Shown here: positions 1-12,480 of the stretch, one piece after another
How the letters are laid out: each line of letters starts with the position of its first letter
Position numbering within the stretch: position 1 is the stretch's first letter
Assembly: GCA_018857735.1 (NCBI GenBank)
Contig: JABMCL010003006.1
Location: 513,501 to 577,500, forward strand
DNA: 64,000 bases
Direction of reading: 5' to 3'
Origin: Alviniconcha marisindica
Taxonomy: Eukaryota > Mollusca > Gastropoda > Provannidae
Notes under the pieces: generated by a model
What the model was told of the DNA's origin: nothing
The model's input: the letters and a program-made list of their open reading frames with translations, nothing else
Database searches by the model: none
Made by a program: the position numbers and the translations under genes

Positions 1-2924
1 GTATAGTATTATACAAAACCAGGTTGAATCCGATTTAATTCTGGCCAACTGTGTCAGGTTTTGGCCAAATGGATCCGGTCCAGAAGCAAGCCGGTGTGCA
101 AGAATAATCTGGCCTGCTTCTGGCCAATGCGGCTTGTTTTCTGGGTACCTGTCTACTCTCGTCACCACCATGATTAAGAGAGCCATTTTAATGTTTCATT
201 ATTTGTGAGAGACACAGTTACAATAGTGTTCACAGACTACGAGCTGAATTGAACCAGTCATACTGTTTACCAGCCTAACGCCTCATTAAGCCAGTGGCTC
301 ACTAGCTAGCTAGGGTCAATGTTTTTGAAGCTGTGGTGAATGGGGTCTTGACATTTTAAGCATCTGCCGCATGTATTGATCCAGTTGCCTTTCAGTCAAG
401 TTCACCAAGAAAGCATCTGTAGATGTGTGACATTTTGTATGTCTATAGGAATGTACCAGTGAATGTTAATGCCCAGTTGAAAACAGATGGCTTGGCATCA
501 GTTTTTCCCCTCCTCCCAAACTTTAATGGCATAGTTTCATTTCCCCCAGTCAAGTTGTGTGCATGTTTGCTTGCATGGAATTGACCACCATTCTCTAAAT
601 CCATCTCAGTTTCAGCAAGTGTGCAAAATTGTTATCCCCAAGTTTAACTTGCCAGTTTGTGTTCCCATCTTCTTCAGTAGGGTTATGTTCACACCAATTG
701 TTCTGTAGGCACACTGGCAGAAATTTTCTTGTTGTACAATACTGTACCTATACCATGTCATCCATTTTTGTTGTGCCGTTTTATTTGGTGTAAGTGCAAT
801 GTAATGGATGCATGCATAGTGTTAAGTTTTAACTTTCAAAGAAAAAGAACACTTCTGTGATGGTGAAAGTTTCAGGTAAGATGCATAACTTAGTTGTCCA
901 TTTGCATCTCACAGCTCATTTGTAAGGTAACCCCCACCCCCCATTTTTAATTGGACAAATATCAAGACATTAGACCAGCACATTTACTGAACATTGGAGT
1001 TACCAGCAAAACGCCTGACCAGTTATGTCAGTGTCTGATCTAGTAATGTGCTACATTGCAGTACCTTTGGGTTTGTAGACCAGTAAACCAGCTTCTTTTC
1101 AGAATATTCATTATTCTGCATAAATCACATGATGGTAAATGCCAGCAGGTGCATATTTTGCCTAGAACAGCAGTTTTGTTTTTGTCGGTACCGAGCAAAT
1201 TTGTCAGAATATATTGGGAGAGAACTGTGAAACTGAACTGTAAGGTTTTAAATCTTCACTAATAATTTTGTACAAGTTTTATGGGTGTTGTTGGGCAAGA
1301 ACAAGGGGAGATGTGATCTAGGGTGAAATCGAGTATGCCACTGTCCAGTGTTGTGATGCCATTTTTGAAGTACTTTGTTTAGAAATGTCACTACCCACAT
1401 TTTGCCTGTCATTTGCCAGTAAAATCAATAAATTTGCTTTTCAATCTGGAGTCATTTGCAAGCATTTTGTTATTGCTGAAAAATCCCTGCTAAACAGGCT
1501 AGTACAGATGCTGAAAGGTCTGTTGCCACACATTTCGTCTTTAATGAAATTGCGTTTCACCCAAGTGCAATAGAAGTGATGAGAAAGACCGTGAAGCATT
1601 TTAGCACACTAGTTTGTATAATGTATACAGTTAGTAGGGTTTCATTCTGCTCTTGACTGGTGTTTTTGCATTGGGCTCAAGTGCACTCTTTATATTAGGA
1701 CCAAGCCATTTGGACATCTTTTTTTCTGTGCTGCTCTTTCAGTCTGCATCACAAGATTAGTCCACTGCAATTAAAATGGCGCTGAAGACCCATCTGTTTA
1801 AAACCTGCCATTAGCAAATTCTGTACAATCCCCCCCCCCCTTCCAGACTTTTGAAATTGTTGCAGTTGACCGTTGGATGCAATGTAGGTCTTGCCAGTTT
1901 TTTGGGGGTTGAATTTCAAAGAAAAGGTTTGCTCTTTATATTTCACCATTTATCACCTTGGGTTATTGGAGGTTAGGTGGGCAGCTGCATCACCCCATCA
2001 ATTCTATATCCACAGTGAAGCCTGGGTTCTTAGTACCACTTTCATGGTCACTAATGTTTCAGCCTGCAGTACCAGAAGAAAATGTGGGACAAGCTGCTAT
2101 CCTTTACTTTACAGACTGAAAGCTGGGGAGCAGCAATAACCTCTGCTATCATGACTCCACCTGCATGTGTGCACAACTAGCAAGAAAGACAACTGGGTTG
2201 CATCACTGCCACTAGCACTGTCCTAATACTCTCCAATAGTAATAGGTGGGAAGCAAGTGACTTTACCAAAAATATTATGCACATGCATACAAAACATTCA
2301 TAAATGCACTACACGCACAACAGGTAATTGTGCTTTTTATTTTGTCCACTTGGTCATGCAAAAACCAACTAATGGGGAAATGAAATGTGAACATGAAACT
2401 TTCACAGTATGCGGTCATCATGTATTGATGCTAAAATCAGAGAAGCATAAAAACAAAGCATCCACAACACATTATCTACTACTGCGCTGATGACCCCACA
2501 TGTCACATCACTGAAATGGTGCTTGTACACTCGTTCTCTTTTAGCTTTTGTACCACAATATCACCACCACTAGGAATGAATGACCTAAACAACTATAAGG
2601 ATTTTTTTCCCTACACTTCAGCAGAAGAAAAGTCCAATGAAATGTAGATGAAGCAGAACACAACATTAAAAGAAGATGTGCTGAAAATTTGTATTTTCAG
2701 CCACACGCTGAACCAAACTACTGCTTCTTCACAGCACATAAGGGATGTGGCACATTGTCAAGCCTGTTTATACATGTATGTCTAAGCTGAATGCAGTGCT
2801 GCAATAACCTTACAGCATAACTGCCCTGATTAATGTGGTTGCTGCATAAAGAGACATTTATTTATCCATTTTCAACATCAAGAACCTGCATTCACACACG
2901 CACACCCACACACCATCCATTCAT
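1..2924. other. Non-coding flank, 3' side of the SR-protein gene
   Basis: No coding region can be supported here; the open frames are short and have no recognisable domain. The stretch is AT-rich with many TTTTGTAC-like tracts and probably contains the 3' UTR and downstream flank of the minus-strand SR-protein gene, and possibly the 3' UTR of a convergent plus-strand gene lying outside the window. At about 1774-1815 a tiny plus-strand frame reads MALKTHLFKTCH and then stops. It resembles the C-terminal tail of LINE-type reverse transcriptases but is too short to call. Confidence 0.5.
2857..2862 (-). terminator. Candidate poly(A) signal of the SR-protein gene
   Basis: The plus strand reads TTTATT, which is AATAAA on the minus strand, about 65 bases past the stop codon. 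A second AATAAA on the minus strand lies at 2336-2341 and would give a longer 3' UTR. Neither can be proven without transcript data. Confidence 0.35.
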
Positions 2925-3318
2925 CTAATCATCTTCATTATCCTCCGTCTTCGGCTGAGCATCTCCATTGACCTTGGGTGAAACGTTTCCCTTGCGGTCA
3001 TCTGGTGTCCTGGATCGAGATTTGGACCTGGATCGAGATTTGGACCTGGACTTGGAACGAGAACCAGACCTGGAGCGGGAGCGAGACTTGGAGGCCTTCT
3101 TCACATCATTCTTCTCTTTGTCCAGAGACTTGGACTTGCGTTCCTTACTGGCAGACTTGGATCTGGACCTGGACTTGCTGTGGGATCGGCTGCGCGAGTC
3201 ACTGTGGGAACGTGAACGGCGAGAGCGGCTGCGGGATCGGCGAGAGCGGCTGCGGGATCGGGACTTCCTGCGTCGGCTACGAGACCTCGAGCGACTGCGG
3301 CTGTGAGAGTTTGATCGG
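2925..3318 (-). CDS. SRSF4/5/6: SR protein last coding exon: RS domain
   Basis: Encodes residues 189-319. Dense RS, SR, SK and SH dipeptides form the arginine/serine domain that is phosphorylated by SRPK and CLK kinases in the family and mediates protein contacts and nuclear-speckle location. A short charged stretch (about [12 protein letters not shown]) splits it into two RS blocks. The protein ends in an acidic tail, EDNEDD, before TAG at 2925-2927. The opposite strand of this exon is also open (2968-3306, rich in Asp and Leu); that is only the mirror of the RS codons. Confidence 0.95.
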
Positions 3319-6300
3319 CTGTTTACAACATGCCAAAATCGAAAGATTAAAAAAATTCAACATTAAAAATACAAGACATTAGTACTTAATTATACAAACT
3401 GAAGAACAACTTAAAAATGGCAATGCCTTACAAACAAAAACCTATTTAAATAATGCTAAGAGATTAAAAAAGTACACCTATTCAAAGGTTTCTGCTAAGG
3501 TAAACTTTACCATTTGCTCACTGCCGTTAACATTTTTGGTACACCAGTCATGAAACTAGTAGCACAAAACAGATTAAGTTTCCCATCAATCCCCAACACA
3601 CACGTACAGCGTCTGACCATGTCTAACAAATCTTGCATCTGCAAGAGCTTTTATTTTTAACTGAAACCACTGAAACATGTCTAGATCTGGGTCAATGCCA
3701 ACCACATACATAATAGCAACTCTTACATAGCACTATACTCCATAAAAAATTACAAGCTCACACAACTGTACATTATCCACAACAAATTAATCATATTCAA
3801 TAAAAAGGACAAGTACTGTGTACACAACACCCTCCCCACCCCTCATCTCTCACATTAGCCCTATGTTCTGCATGTACATTTTGAACAAAAGAGATGTCCA
3901 CACACCTGCGTCTCTTTGGGCGGTCTTCCACAAGTTTGATCCTGCGACCGTTGATTTCAGTGTTGTCCAGCTTATCCAAAGCATTCTTCATGTCAGAGTA
4001 AGTTGCAAATTCGATGATTCTGCACATAGATATAAAACACGACCACTTCAATTCAACAGTAACTGATCTGTTAAAATGTACAGCAACTCACTTGCCTGTT
4101 GCTTGGTCATTGTTTTTAGGAGGAAAAAAACAAGAGAAGAATTTGCAACTATACATTAAAATAAAAAATATATTACATTCTGTGATCTAATGCAGCCTTT
4201 ACCATGCCCTGTCAATACAGAAGCTACATTAGCATAATTAATTAAGGATATGCACTCATTCTCCACAGCTTATAGATACTAAGGGCCTCACCCCTCGTTC
4301 CTGTGTCTTTTGTGGGCATCTGCATATGTGACTTCTCCTGCTTGACGCATGTAGTCTTTCAGGTCCTTGAAACATACAGAGCACAGAAAGAATTAGACAC
4401 TTGCTGATCTTTTCTCAGTAACAAAGCATCACTACCAAGTCAAATAAGCAAAGCAAATAACCACACACCTTCAATGTATACATGAAGTAATACTCACATC
4501 TCTTCGTCCAGGAATTGAAACACCTAACTTCAAAACAAAAAGGCCAGTGTAAGGACAATAATAGCCTAGCATAATCTAGAAAATCACAAGTCAAAAGTCT
4601 GACAAGTAACACACCCAAATGCTTTATATTTTCATCATCTTTAAAAAATATATATTTTTAAATGTCAACGGATACACGAGCAACCTCCACCCATCCACAC
4701 CCCAAAGCACTCAGAATCAAAACACCAGTATTTCATTTTTTCTCTATGTTCCCTTTCTCCAGATCAAAACCCTATTCTTGCAAAATTGCATCTTGCTGAA
4801 CCCCTTCGCTAATAACCTGAAGACCTACCTATGAGGGGGGAGAGAAAAAGACATCAAACTAAATGATGATTACCTCGGCGTGCATTTTGTGTCTACTAGG
4901 CCAGGGAAACCCTATCAAGCGGCAGGCAGGCGGGCGGGTGGGCATGGCGTGGACCTTGCAGCCTGGGCTCTCAGCGCGTACGCAGACTGAAGAAGGGAGG
5001 CCCCCAAACCCTCACAGCCAGCCAGCCAGCCAGACACAAGCACCTCATCTTTGCCAGTGACCCAGAACCCAACTGCGCGCCAGTGACCTTGATTTTTTGG
5101 TTGCCCGCACCAGAACCAGCCATGAGCGGACACTCGGGCCAGCCCAGCCAGACACCGATTTAGAGATGCACTGCCACCAGTGGGAAGGAAGAACCCAGGC
5201 AGGGACTACTGGCGAAATCTAGACGATGACTCAAGGCATGAGGACTTCACTCTCTTCTCATTGCTGGACAAGCCACAGCAGGACCTTTTCTCCCTCTTTT
5301 TTCAATGCTTTCTCGGTCATGCCACCTCAGCCGATAGGACCCGACAGTGACCCCTTCATTTTGGAACTTGCATGGGTTGATCAGTGCGAGCGACCCTCAG
5401 AAAGATCTTTTCATCACTCTCCCTCAACAGTCAACCAATCCCAGGGCTTTCAAATAGGAAAACAACAGCTTGTACATTAAGCAGTTTCACACCACCACAT
5501 TTCAACAATCATTCAAAAATCACAGATTCAAAGAATTTTTTTTTCTCTTGCCCTTTGCATATTCATTTACACATCTGGAAAAATAAACAGTAAAGAAAGA
5601 GAGGAACACAGGCGGAAGAAATGGCCATGACATATAAAAAATCTTGGCACTATTTTCAACATTAGGAAAAAAAGTCACTAAGAAAAGAAACCAATATGAC
5701 TGCTGACAGCAATTTTTCAAAACCAGTGTCGCCAAGATATGGGTATGATGCCCAATGCATATTAATGTCACTGTGATTTCTGAGTGCAAGTGATGGCAAA
5801 AAAACAAAAGGCTTCTCAATGCTCAAGACCAGAAACTTCAAAAATAAAAGGGAAGTTTCAGACACCAAGTTTTGTTCCACACACACACACACACAACTGT
5901 GCCAAAATTTGTGCCAAAAAATGATTTACTGTTGCCATTGTTTAGAAAAGACAAATCTGCAAACACGAATGTAGGAGGAAAATGACAAGAGATAGAAGAA
6001 AAAGAGATATAAACAGAACAATAAATTTATCTTAATGTTAAACACAACATGACAAGTAACAAATAAATCTGCTGCGCCCGTTTTCTGGAAAAAGAAAGAT
6101 GTTCTTTCCCATTAATTTAGAACGTTAATCCACCCAGCCCCCCAAGTTTATGAAAACCTCTTGCAGGTACATGAACCATACATACCTGCCAACTAACACG
6201 TGATGATAGGTTCTCCACAACCAAACGGTATTCTGTCCGAGTTGGAGGTCCATACCTGAAATGTAACAGGGTGCCCAGCGACTCGGTAAATTTCTTATTG

Positions 6301-9300
6301 AGGGATATAATTGCTGAGAGATTTAACTATGAAATGAAACAGCAGACTGTATTTTCTATCCATGAAACTTGCAACTTTTTAACTTCTCTGTATGATTTAG
6401 AATTTTTCAAATTGTATGAAATAAAATAGCAAACAGTGTTTGCCTCTCTGCAAAATCTTCCACAAATGGTTAAGCTTCACTGAACATTTTTAAAGTTTCC
6501 AAATATGTAAAAAAGACATTAATAATTTTGTATAGTATTACAAACAGAAAATGGTGCATCTGATAACACATTTCAATACATTTTCCCCATTTCAGAAACA
6601 ACCGGATTATTTTCCAACTCCGGAGTACTGCACTGTGTAAAATTTAAAACCGTTAACTCATTGACACGTGCCCTTTCACGGTCTTAACATGTAATATGCG
6701 TGTATGTTGTGTGTATAAACAGAATTTACAGGACCTGGGCGCCCTGTTGGAAGCACATCATTATTTCACTGTCTGCACACACAAGCATCATCATCTTCAA
6801 TCACAGTTTTCACACATCATTTCTTTTCAACCACACATCTTGCAGGGCTGGACACACATATAGGCACAGAAGATATTTGTACTATTTTTGTGGACAACTG
6901 CAATAGCAACAAGTAGAGGAAATGCACCAGTAACTCACATTCAAACTTGACAGCCTTCCTACTTCTCACAATACAAGTTTGAACTGATGCAGGAAACCAT
7001 GGAAAATTTGAAGACCTTGCAGTAACTGCAAATAACTTTTTAGCACTTACTGAGCAATGTACTATCTCATTACAATATATACAAAAAACAACAGAATTCC
7101 AACCTTTCCTGCGTGACAACAATAGGATTTCACCCAATTCTAAAAATACGTTTACTTTGTTCAGAACAAACTGCAGGTGGACATCAAATTAAACATTTTA
7201 AATTTTATAGCCTCCATCCCAAGGACCCCCCCCCCCCCCCCCTTGCTGTTGGAATTCATCGAATGACCAAAAAATTGGACTAAAAGACAATTAAAAAAAT
7301 ATTGTATGTATATACACTGATCTTTAATGAACACTCCCATTTTTTTTATGCCTGTAAAAACAACAAAAACAATATCACCATATATCTTGTTCTTTTAGCT
7401 AGTCGGCTGGAATAAACACTTGGGACTGATCATTACACACACTCTCATGAATTTCCATGCAAAAGTAAAAGCTGTCGGTAAACAGGCAAAATGAAATTTT
7501 ACTAAAAAAATAAATAAATAAAAGAGCAAGCCTGTGAAAGAGCTGTGCTCCAACTACGAGCTTCACACATGACAAAATAAAGGTGGTGTTCAGTGGTTTT
7601 TGTCAGTCAATGGATATTATGACCCGAAAGATGCTGCATCATGACACCACAAATTTGCTGAGCAACTACAGCATAACAAATTGCAACCAAACAGAATTAA
7701 AAGATTAGTAATAATATTAAATAAATAAATAACAACAAAAAACATCCTACCCTACAATGATTTAAACATGCCCCAACAACATTTCTTGGGTAAGTATACA
7801 AGTGAGTTAACTATGTCCTTTTAATAAATACATTGGTTGCTAAAATTGTTTTAGAATGCCCCGAGATATAACTGTAATGGTTGACTGGGCATAAAACACA
7901 AATTACTTTCTTACTTACAAAATTGTTTTAGACACTTGCGAAAAACAGAACATGAACAATTGTGCCAAGTCTGAACATGATTGGATCAGAATTGGTAGTC
8001 TGACCTTTGCAACACTGCCTTGACTGTAAAGGCCAGAAAACCATCTTTGTTCCACTTTTTCTCTCCAATAACCATGCAAAATATGTAATCAGAAAAATTT
8101 GCCCTTTCCTAAAAAGAGTAAAGCCTTATTTCAACACAGCTTTGCAGCAACATCAAAATTAGTTCCAAATGATTATAAATCATTAGAAACTGTTTAAAAC
8201 ACTGACTGAAGTGCTGAAGCATAAAGCATATTACTCAAGCACCAGTAGACCAAAATAGTAAAACATAAAAATGTGGTGTTCAGTGGTTTTGTCAGTCAAC
8301 AGATATTATGACCCGAAAGATGTTCCATCATGACACCACAAACCTACCAGGGGTCGCAAACACTTGTTAGAAGTTGTGTATTAAAAATTAAAAAGCACGC
8401 AAGCAAACAGGATGCTAAACACAGCGACAGCGATTTTTCATGAACAAACCTGCACTTATCTAGTTGAAATTTTGCCCGTCATGCCTACTGCAGAATTCTG
8501 TGCAAGCACAATCGCTAACTGCACTATTTTTGGTATCCTCTAGCTTGGGGCTGTCAATGGCACTCAATATTTTTCACCGGTGCCTGGTTGGATCTCGGAT
8601 TTCTGCTGGGGTTGTTGTTGACTGCTTTTATATAGGTCTTTCTGACTGCTCTCAAGCAGATTCACTGCACTAGCATGTGATTCTACAGAAGCAACTGTCT
8701 TTTTATAGCACGTTTTTGAATATCCACCTAAGTGGTGTATTTGCAGCGCTGACATGGTTGGTGCCATGTGAAACTACTGCCTTCTTGGTACGTTCTGTGT
8801 ACACCATACAACCATGTACCACGTCACTTCATACAAAGCCACATATGTAAAGTATATGCATGTTTAGCTCTAACCTGCCACCTGCACTTTTGGCATAATG
8901 ACCAGGATATTTTATGTGCTACTGTGGCAATGCACAGGTGAAAGGATACCAAAATAAGAGGCAGCACAGAAATTTGACCACGGAAAAGAAAATTCTCCAT
9001 CCCTGCAGGGATTCGAACCCACAACCTTTCAATCACGAGTTCCAGCGCTCTAACCACTGAGCTATATCCCTGCTCCCCACTTGGTGCATGCAGATTCCTA
9101 GCTAGTTTGTTTACCTTCTTTTGTAGGCAGCCTATCATCTACTGGCATAAGGCTGGTGGATGGAACTGGTTTAGAACTACCACGAAACATTCGCTGTGCA
9201 GCCATTTCGTGAAACTGCCGAGCTGCAAAACAAGGCCAGTCCCAGTGATCTCATCTGATGTTACTCACCCTGGCCTAGCAGCTTTCAAAGTTGATGTGCT

Positions 9301-11400
9301 CTAACAGACTTCACACCCCGACATAAGAGACATAGACCAACATACAGATCTGGCCTTTTTTGGTGTATAGTAAATGCACCAGGTTTGAGCATGTGCATGA
9401 GGTTTTATTTAGCGCAAAGAACTAAATCTTCTGAGTAAATGCGACCCCTGCCTAAATGTGTAATTGTGAATAGTAATTTATTTTTAAATAACCCACAATG
9501 CACAAAACATGGAGAGAGAAAAAGGCAGTGGTTCAGGACGTACAGAAAAAAAACCACTTACTTGTCGACCCAGCCAGATCTCCGTGATGAACCGCCACCA
9601 CCGCCGCCGCCGCCTCCACCACCACCATAGTAACTTCCACCTCGTGATGTCCCTCGGGCATGCTCAATGATGACTCTGGGAATCATGCCATTAAAAGTCA
9701 TATACTGATACCGTGTAGTACTATGGCCAACATTATTATGCAATACCAGAAAACACAAACATTTTATTATTTTTAAGCCCAATCTTTACCCATGATCAGT
9801 GTCATTCAAATTGACCCAAAAGATGTGCTTCATGACACCATCCAACTCTTGCTGCCTGTAATGTTATTAAAAGTATTTATGGAAAAAAAGAGCATGACCA
9901 ATTTTAACTGAGAAGGCATGCTCATACAATTCCCATTCAAGTGCAAACCAGTAACACAATGTATTGTGCAGGATCTTAATGAAGTAGCGCAGCACAGGGT
10001 ACAATAATTTCTGTAGGGAAAGGGGCCGAATTTTCTGCTGGCTCAAATAGCTAGCAAAATTAGTTGCCCATTCTTCAAAATCGAGCATTCAGTTTAAAAT
10101 GGGCGATAAATTTGGGACACAGATTTTACCAGCTAAAATGTGGAATAACAATACAGAGCAGACTACCAGTTTTGTCTACCCTGTGGGTTGTTCGGCAAAC
10201 TGGGGGGGATGATTTACGTACCTTTCACTGCAAAGTTCTTTGCCATTCAACTCATACACAGCATCATCTGCATCTCTGTAATCTTCAAATTCCTGAAATG
10301 AAAAAAAAGAAGAGTACCATTAGGGATAAAGAAACAACGCAGGTGTGAAAACTAAATCATAAAATGAAGTATATTACTTTTATTAGGGTTAAGAAACAAC
10401 ACAGGTGTTAAAAGTATGTCATAAAATGAAGTATATTGGGTCGTTTTTTAAATCACATTTCCAATGAGCTTACTCTCATATTCAAACTTGTATGGAAGTG
10501 ACTGACAAAGACAAACATTGGTCGTCTGCTTTGCTAATTAACTCCCATTTTTATTTTGCACATGCAGTGAGCTGAAGTGCAATAACACACAACAGCTACA
10601 AATATACAAGTGCTTAAAAATGATACCTAAACCACAGGAAGCAGCCACCAATGTTCAAGCAAACTGTGCCAACATCAATTCAGAAGACTGAAAGAATATT
10701 TTTGGTTTAAACAAAAATGTATTTGAGACAAACTAAAGATACACCCATACAGTGAATTAGTGTGCTCATCAACAAACTTTTAGAGCTTATGGGTGGGTTT
10801 ATTTTTTGAACTTTGTAGTCTTTCACTACCTCTTATTTCAGGTATTCAACAACAACCAGCAGTCTGGACTACCACAAAGACTACCACCCAGCCTAATGAA
10901 ATGTTTCTGCTGAAACTGGACCCAAGCAAGGTTACAATTATGCAGTTTGAAAGATCTCATCTGTGTTAAATGGTATTTAAAAACAAAAATGAAGCATAAT
11001 TGTACTAAACTTTGTCAAATCAGAAAACCACCAATTAGCTCCACTAGAATTCACGGGGGGGGGGGGGGGGCAGGTCTTAATTTAGAGGGAGGGGGTGGGT
11101 GGGGTGGGGAGATAAAATAAAGACACAAGTCGTAATTTAGATGCCAAAATCTATCAGTGCAGGGATACCCTTTTTTCCCCACACTCTAAGGGGTGGGGTT
11201 ACCCCTGCCTTGCAATTTAAAAAGGTACTTTCACCCTCTTAAAAAAATCCTAAGGGTATATATATGCTAATACTTACAACAAAGCCATAGCCATTCTTCA
11301 GCATAATGTCATTGATTCTGCCATATCCGCGGAAAAAACGTTCAACGTCCTTCTCCCTTGCTTGGTATGGTAAGCGACCAATATAGACTCTGGTACCCAT
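2925..11400 (-). CDS. SRSF4/5/6: SR splicing factor of the SRSF4/5/6 (B52) family, complete, 7 coding exons, 319 aa
   Basis: Serine/arginine-rich nuclear splicing factor that binds exonic enhancers and promotes spliceosome assembly. The coding sequence is complement(join(2925..3318, 3906..4019, 4292..4365, 6186..6255, 9562..9675, 10222..10292, 11278..11400)); every junction is GT..AG, phase is kept throughout, and the 960 nt end in TAG. Domains: RRM1 (residues 1-76) with RNP2 VYIGRL and RNP1 NGYGFVEF; a Gly-rich linker (about 76-100); RRM2 (about 108-185) with the SR-protein signature SWQDLKD at 124-130; and an RS tail (189-319). The start was chosen because [10 protein letters not shown] matches the family N-terminus and a splice acceptor ends one base upstream, so the 5' UTR is split by an intron. 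The length falls between human SRSF5 and SRSF6. The window cannot tell which vertebrate paralogue is closest; invertebrates usually have one gene of this subgroup. It is divergent from INO80. Confidence 0.96.
3906..6255 (-). CDS. SRSF4/5/6: SR protein exons 4-6: second RRM
   Basis: Three exons (6186-6255, 4292-4365, 3906-4019) encode residues 104-188. The reading runs [19 protein letters not shown], then [20 protein letters not shown], then [20 protein letters not shown]. The SWQDLKD heptapeptide marks the pseudo-RRM of SR proteins and lies on helix 1, the RNA-contact surface in this family. The intron between SWQ and DLKD is 1.8 kb and contains a GC-rich block described separately as a possible poison exon. 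Confidence 0.95.
4874..5170 (-). other. Possible poison cassette exon in the SR-protein gene
   Basis: A GC-rich island lies in an otherwise AT-rich intron. On the minus strand it has a plausible acceptor (pyrimidine-rich tract ending GGTGGCAG, exon from 5170) and a donor (GCCGAG followed by GTAATC, exon end 4874), giving 297 nt. Read in the phase left by exon SWQ it reaches a TGA after about 37 codons, so inclusion would truncate RRM2 and trigger decay. SR-protein genes of this family commonly autoregulate through such exons. The exact borders are a guess from the sequence. Confidence 0.3.
7583..7650 (-). mobile_element. 68-bp dispersed element, copy A
   Basis: One of five copies of a short element whose ends are ATGGTGT and ACACCAT (7-bp inverted ends, here GTGGTGT and ACACCAC). 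All copies share the 18-bp core CATCTTTCGGGTCATAAT without change. This copy lies in the SR-protein intron 6256-9561, in reverse orientation relative to the INO80 copies. Confidence 0.8.
8273..8339 (-). mobile_element. 68-bp dispersed element, copy B
   Basis: Second copy in the same SR-protein intron and orientation as copy A, 620 bp away, with the invariant core and GTGGTGT/ACACCAC ends. Confidence 0.8.
8820..9077 (-). mobile_element. tRNA-derived SINE
   Basis: On the minus strand an A box TAGCTCAGTGG (9054-9064) and a B box GGTTCGAATCC (9009-9019) have the spacing of a tRNA promoter. The acceptor stem does not pair, and a tRNA-unrelated body follows (TATCCTGGTCATTATGCC and AAAAGTGCAGGTGGCAGG), so this is a SINE, not a tRNA gene. 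The body looks like one widespread in gastropod genomes; that is recollection, not a search. Confidence 0.75.
9562..9675 (-). CDS. SRSF4/5/6: SR protein exon 3: end of RRM1 and Gly-rich linker
   Basis: Encodes residues 66-103: [13 protein letters not shown], the usual end of RRM1 in this family, followed by YY, a run of 12 glycines (residues 82-93), then [10 protein letters not shown]. The glycine run is coded by GGN codons, visible as a CCN triplet tract on the plus strand at about 9593-9627. Such a tract can change length by slippage. The exon ends in AA, and the next exon supplies G to complete Lys103. Confidence 0.93.
10222..11400 (-). CDS. SRSF4/5/6: SR protein exons 1-2 (coding): first RRM
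   Basis: Exon 11278-11400 encodes [20 protein letters not shown] and continues to GYGFV; exon 10222-10292 encodes [20 protein letters not shown] and CSER. Together they carry RNP2 (VYIGRL) and RNP1 (NGYGFVEF), the sheet residues that stack on RNA. The donor after GYGFV is GTAAGT and the second exon is preceded by TTTCAG. The split in the middle of RNP1 is phase 0. Confidence 0.95.
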
Positions 11401-12431
11401 CCTGAAAAAGAGACATGAACAGTCACACATAACAATTAAATCAGAAGATGCAAATGCCAGTGTTAAATACCCACTCAAGGTAAGAAGCTTGATACCCTGT
11501 CCAGTGTCACTGCAAGTGTACACTTTCTGTGTTCAGTCTGCGACGACCCTGCATAGTCGACAGGATAATAAATAATAATGGTACATGTTCACAGAAGTTA
11601 ATCAACCTTCAACCAGAAGATACAGAAACTGATGTGGTTGCAGCCATTGTTGTGCACCCCGATGAGTAGTTGTGATGGTGGCGAATACCTCGGGCAATGT
11701 GATTTAAATAAAAGATTTATTGGTCTTTCAGTCTTATTTATCAATCTGTCAGTTGCTTCTGCGTTTCCTTCCTCTACCGACATCTTGTTTTCCACCGGAA
11801 CAGCAATGGAATAGTTTCATTTGAGGCTGCTCCAATGGAAAGCAACATGTCGGTGAAACCCCGAAACAGTGAAAGAGGTTATCGTCGCCAAAAAAGGTAT
11901 AAATTTCATCCTATCCCAGCCATCATTTGGCTGCCAGGTCGTAGCGTATATCATCGTAAAACTGCAAGATCCATTTTCCAACAATGAAAATAAGGGGGCC
12001 GTGCACTGCCGGTAAATCTGAGTAGTCGACCGTGAATCGGCAGTAACACTGAGCAGCACTGAAAACGTGCATCTTTAATTTAGCAAGGGCATGGACGGGT
12101 AGTGTCAATAAATGAAATCAAATCTGGGTTCTCTTGTCAAACTTTTCTCATAAGGAGAAAACTCCATGTGAGAAATGCTGTGTTCCGGTCAGCTTTCACC
12201 CACGCATAGTGCGCTATGACATGGTTAGTCAACAGAATCTAGTCTCGATGAGTAGATCACTGTGACCGGTTCTTCTCTGAGGCTTATCACGGGAATTTTG
12301 ATGCAAGCTTCAATTTCAAGAGCAAACTTTACAACCAAACATTGCACTACATGGCCAGGATACTAATACAACAAGATAGACGGTCAAATAATACAGACAG
12401 ACAAAGAACATATGCAAAAAGGTGTGATTAC

Positions 12432-12480
12432 CTGTCGCACTCTACACAGTTCAACGAACGTTTTAAGATGGCGCTGTGAA
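12432..12480 (-). other. Inferred non-coding 5' exon of the SR-protein gene
   Basis: The ATG exon at 11400 is preceded directly by a splice acceptor (CTCTTTTTCAGG), so a 5' UTR exon must lie upstream. The best donor in the region is GCGACAG followed by GTAATCAC, with the exon end at 12432. The transcription start is unknown; 12480 is only a nominal upper border placed just beyond a YY1-like motif. Confidence 0.4.

Noticed and set aside
1774..1815. C-terminal tail of a LINE reverse transcriptase (MALKTHLFKT)
   Set aside because: Only about 12 residues; upstream frames show no reverse-transcriptase motifs.
2968..3382. Plus-strand open frames rich in Asp/Leu/Arg
   Set aside because: They are the antisense of the RS-domain exon; the minus strand has the family match and splice sites.
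9009..9077. Functional tRNA gene on the minus strand
   Set aside because: A and B boxes are present but the acceptor and T stems do not pair properly, and a SINE body follows.
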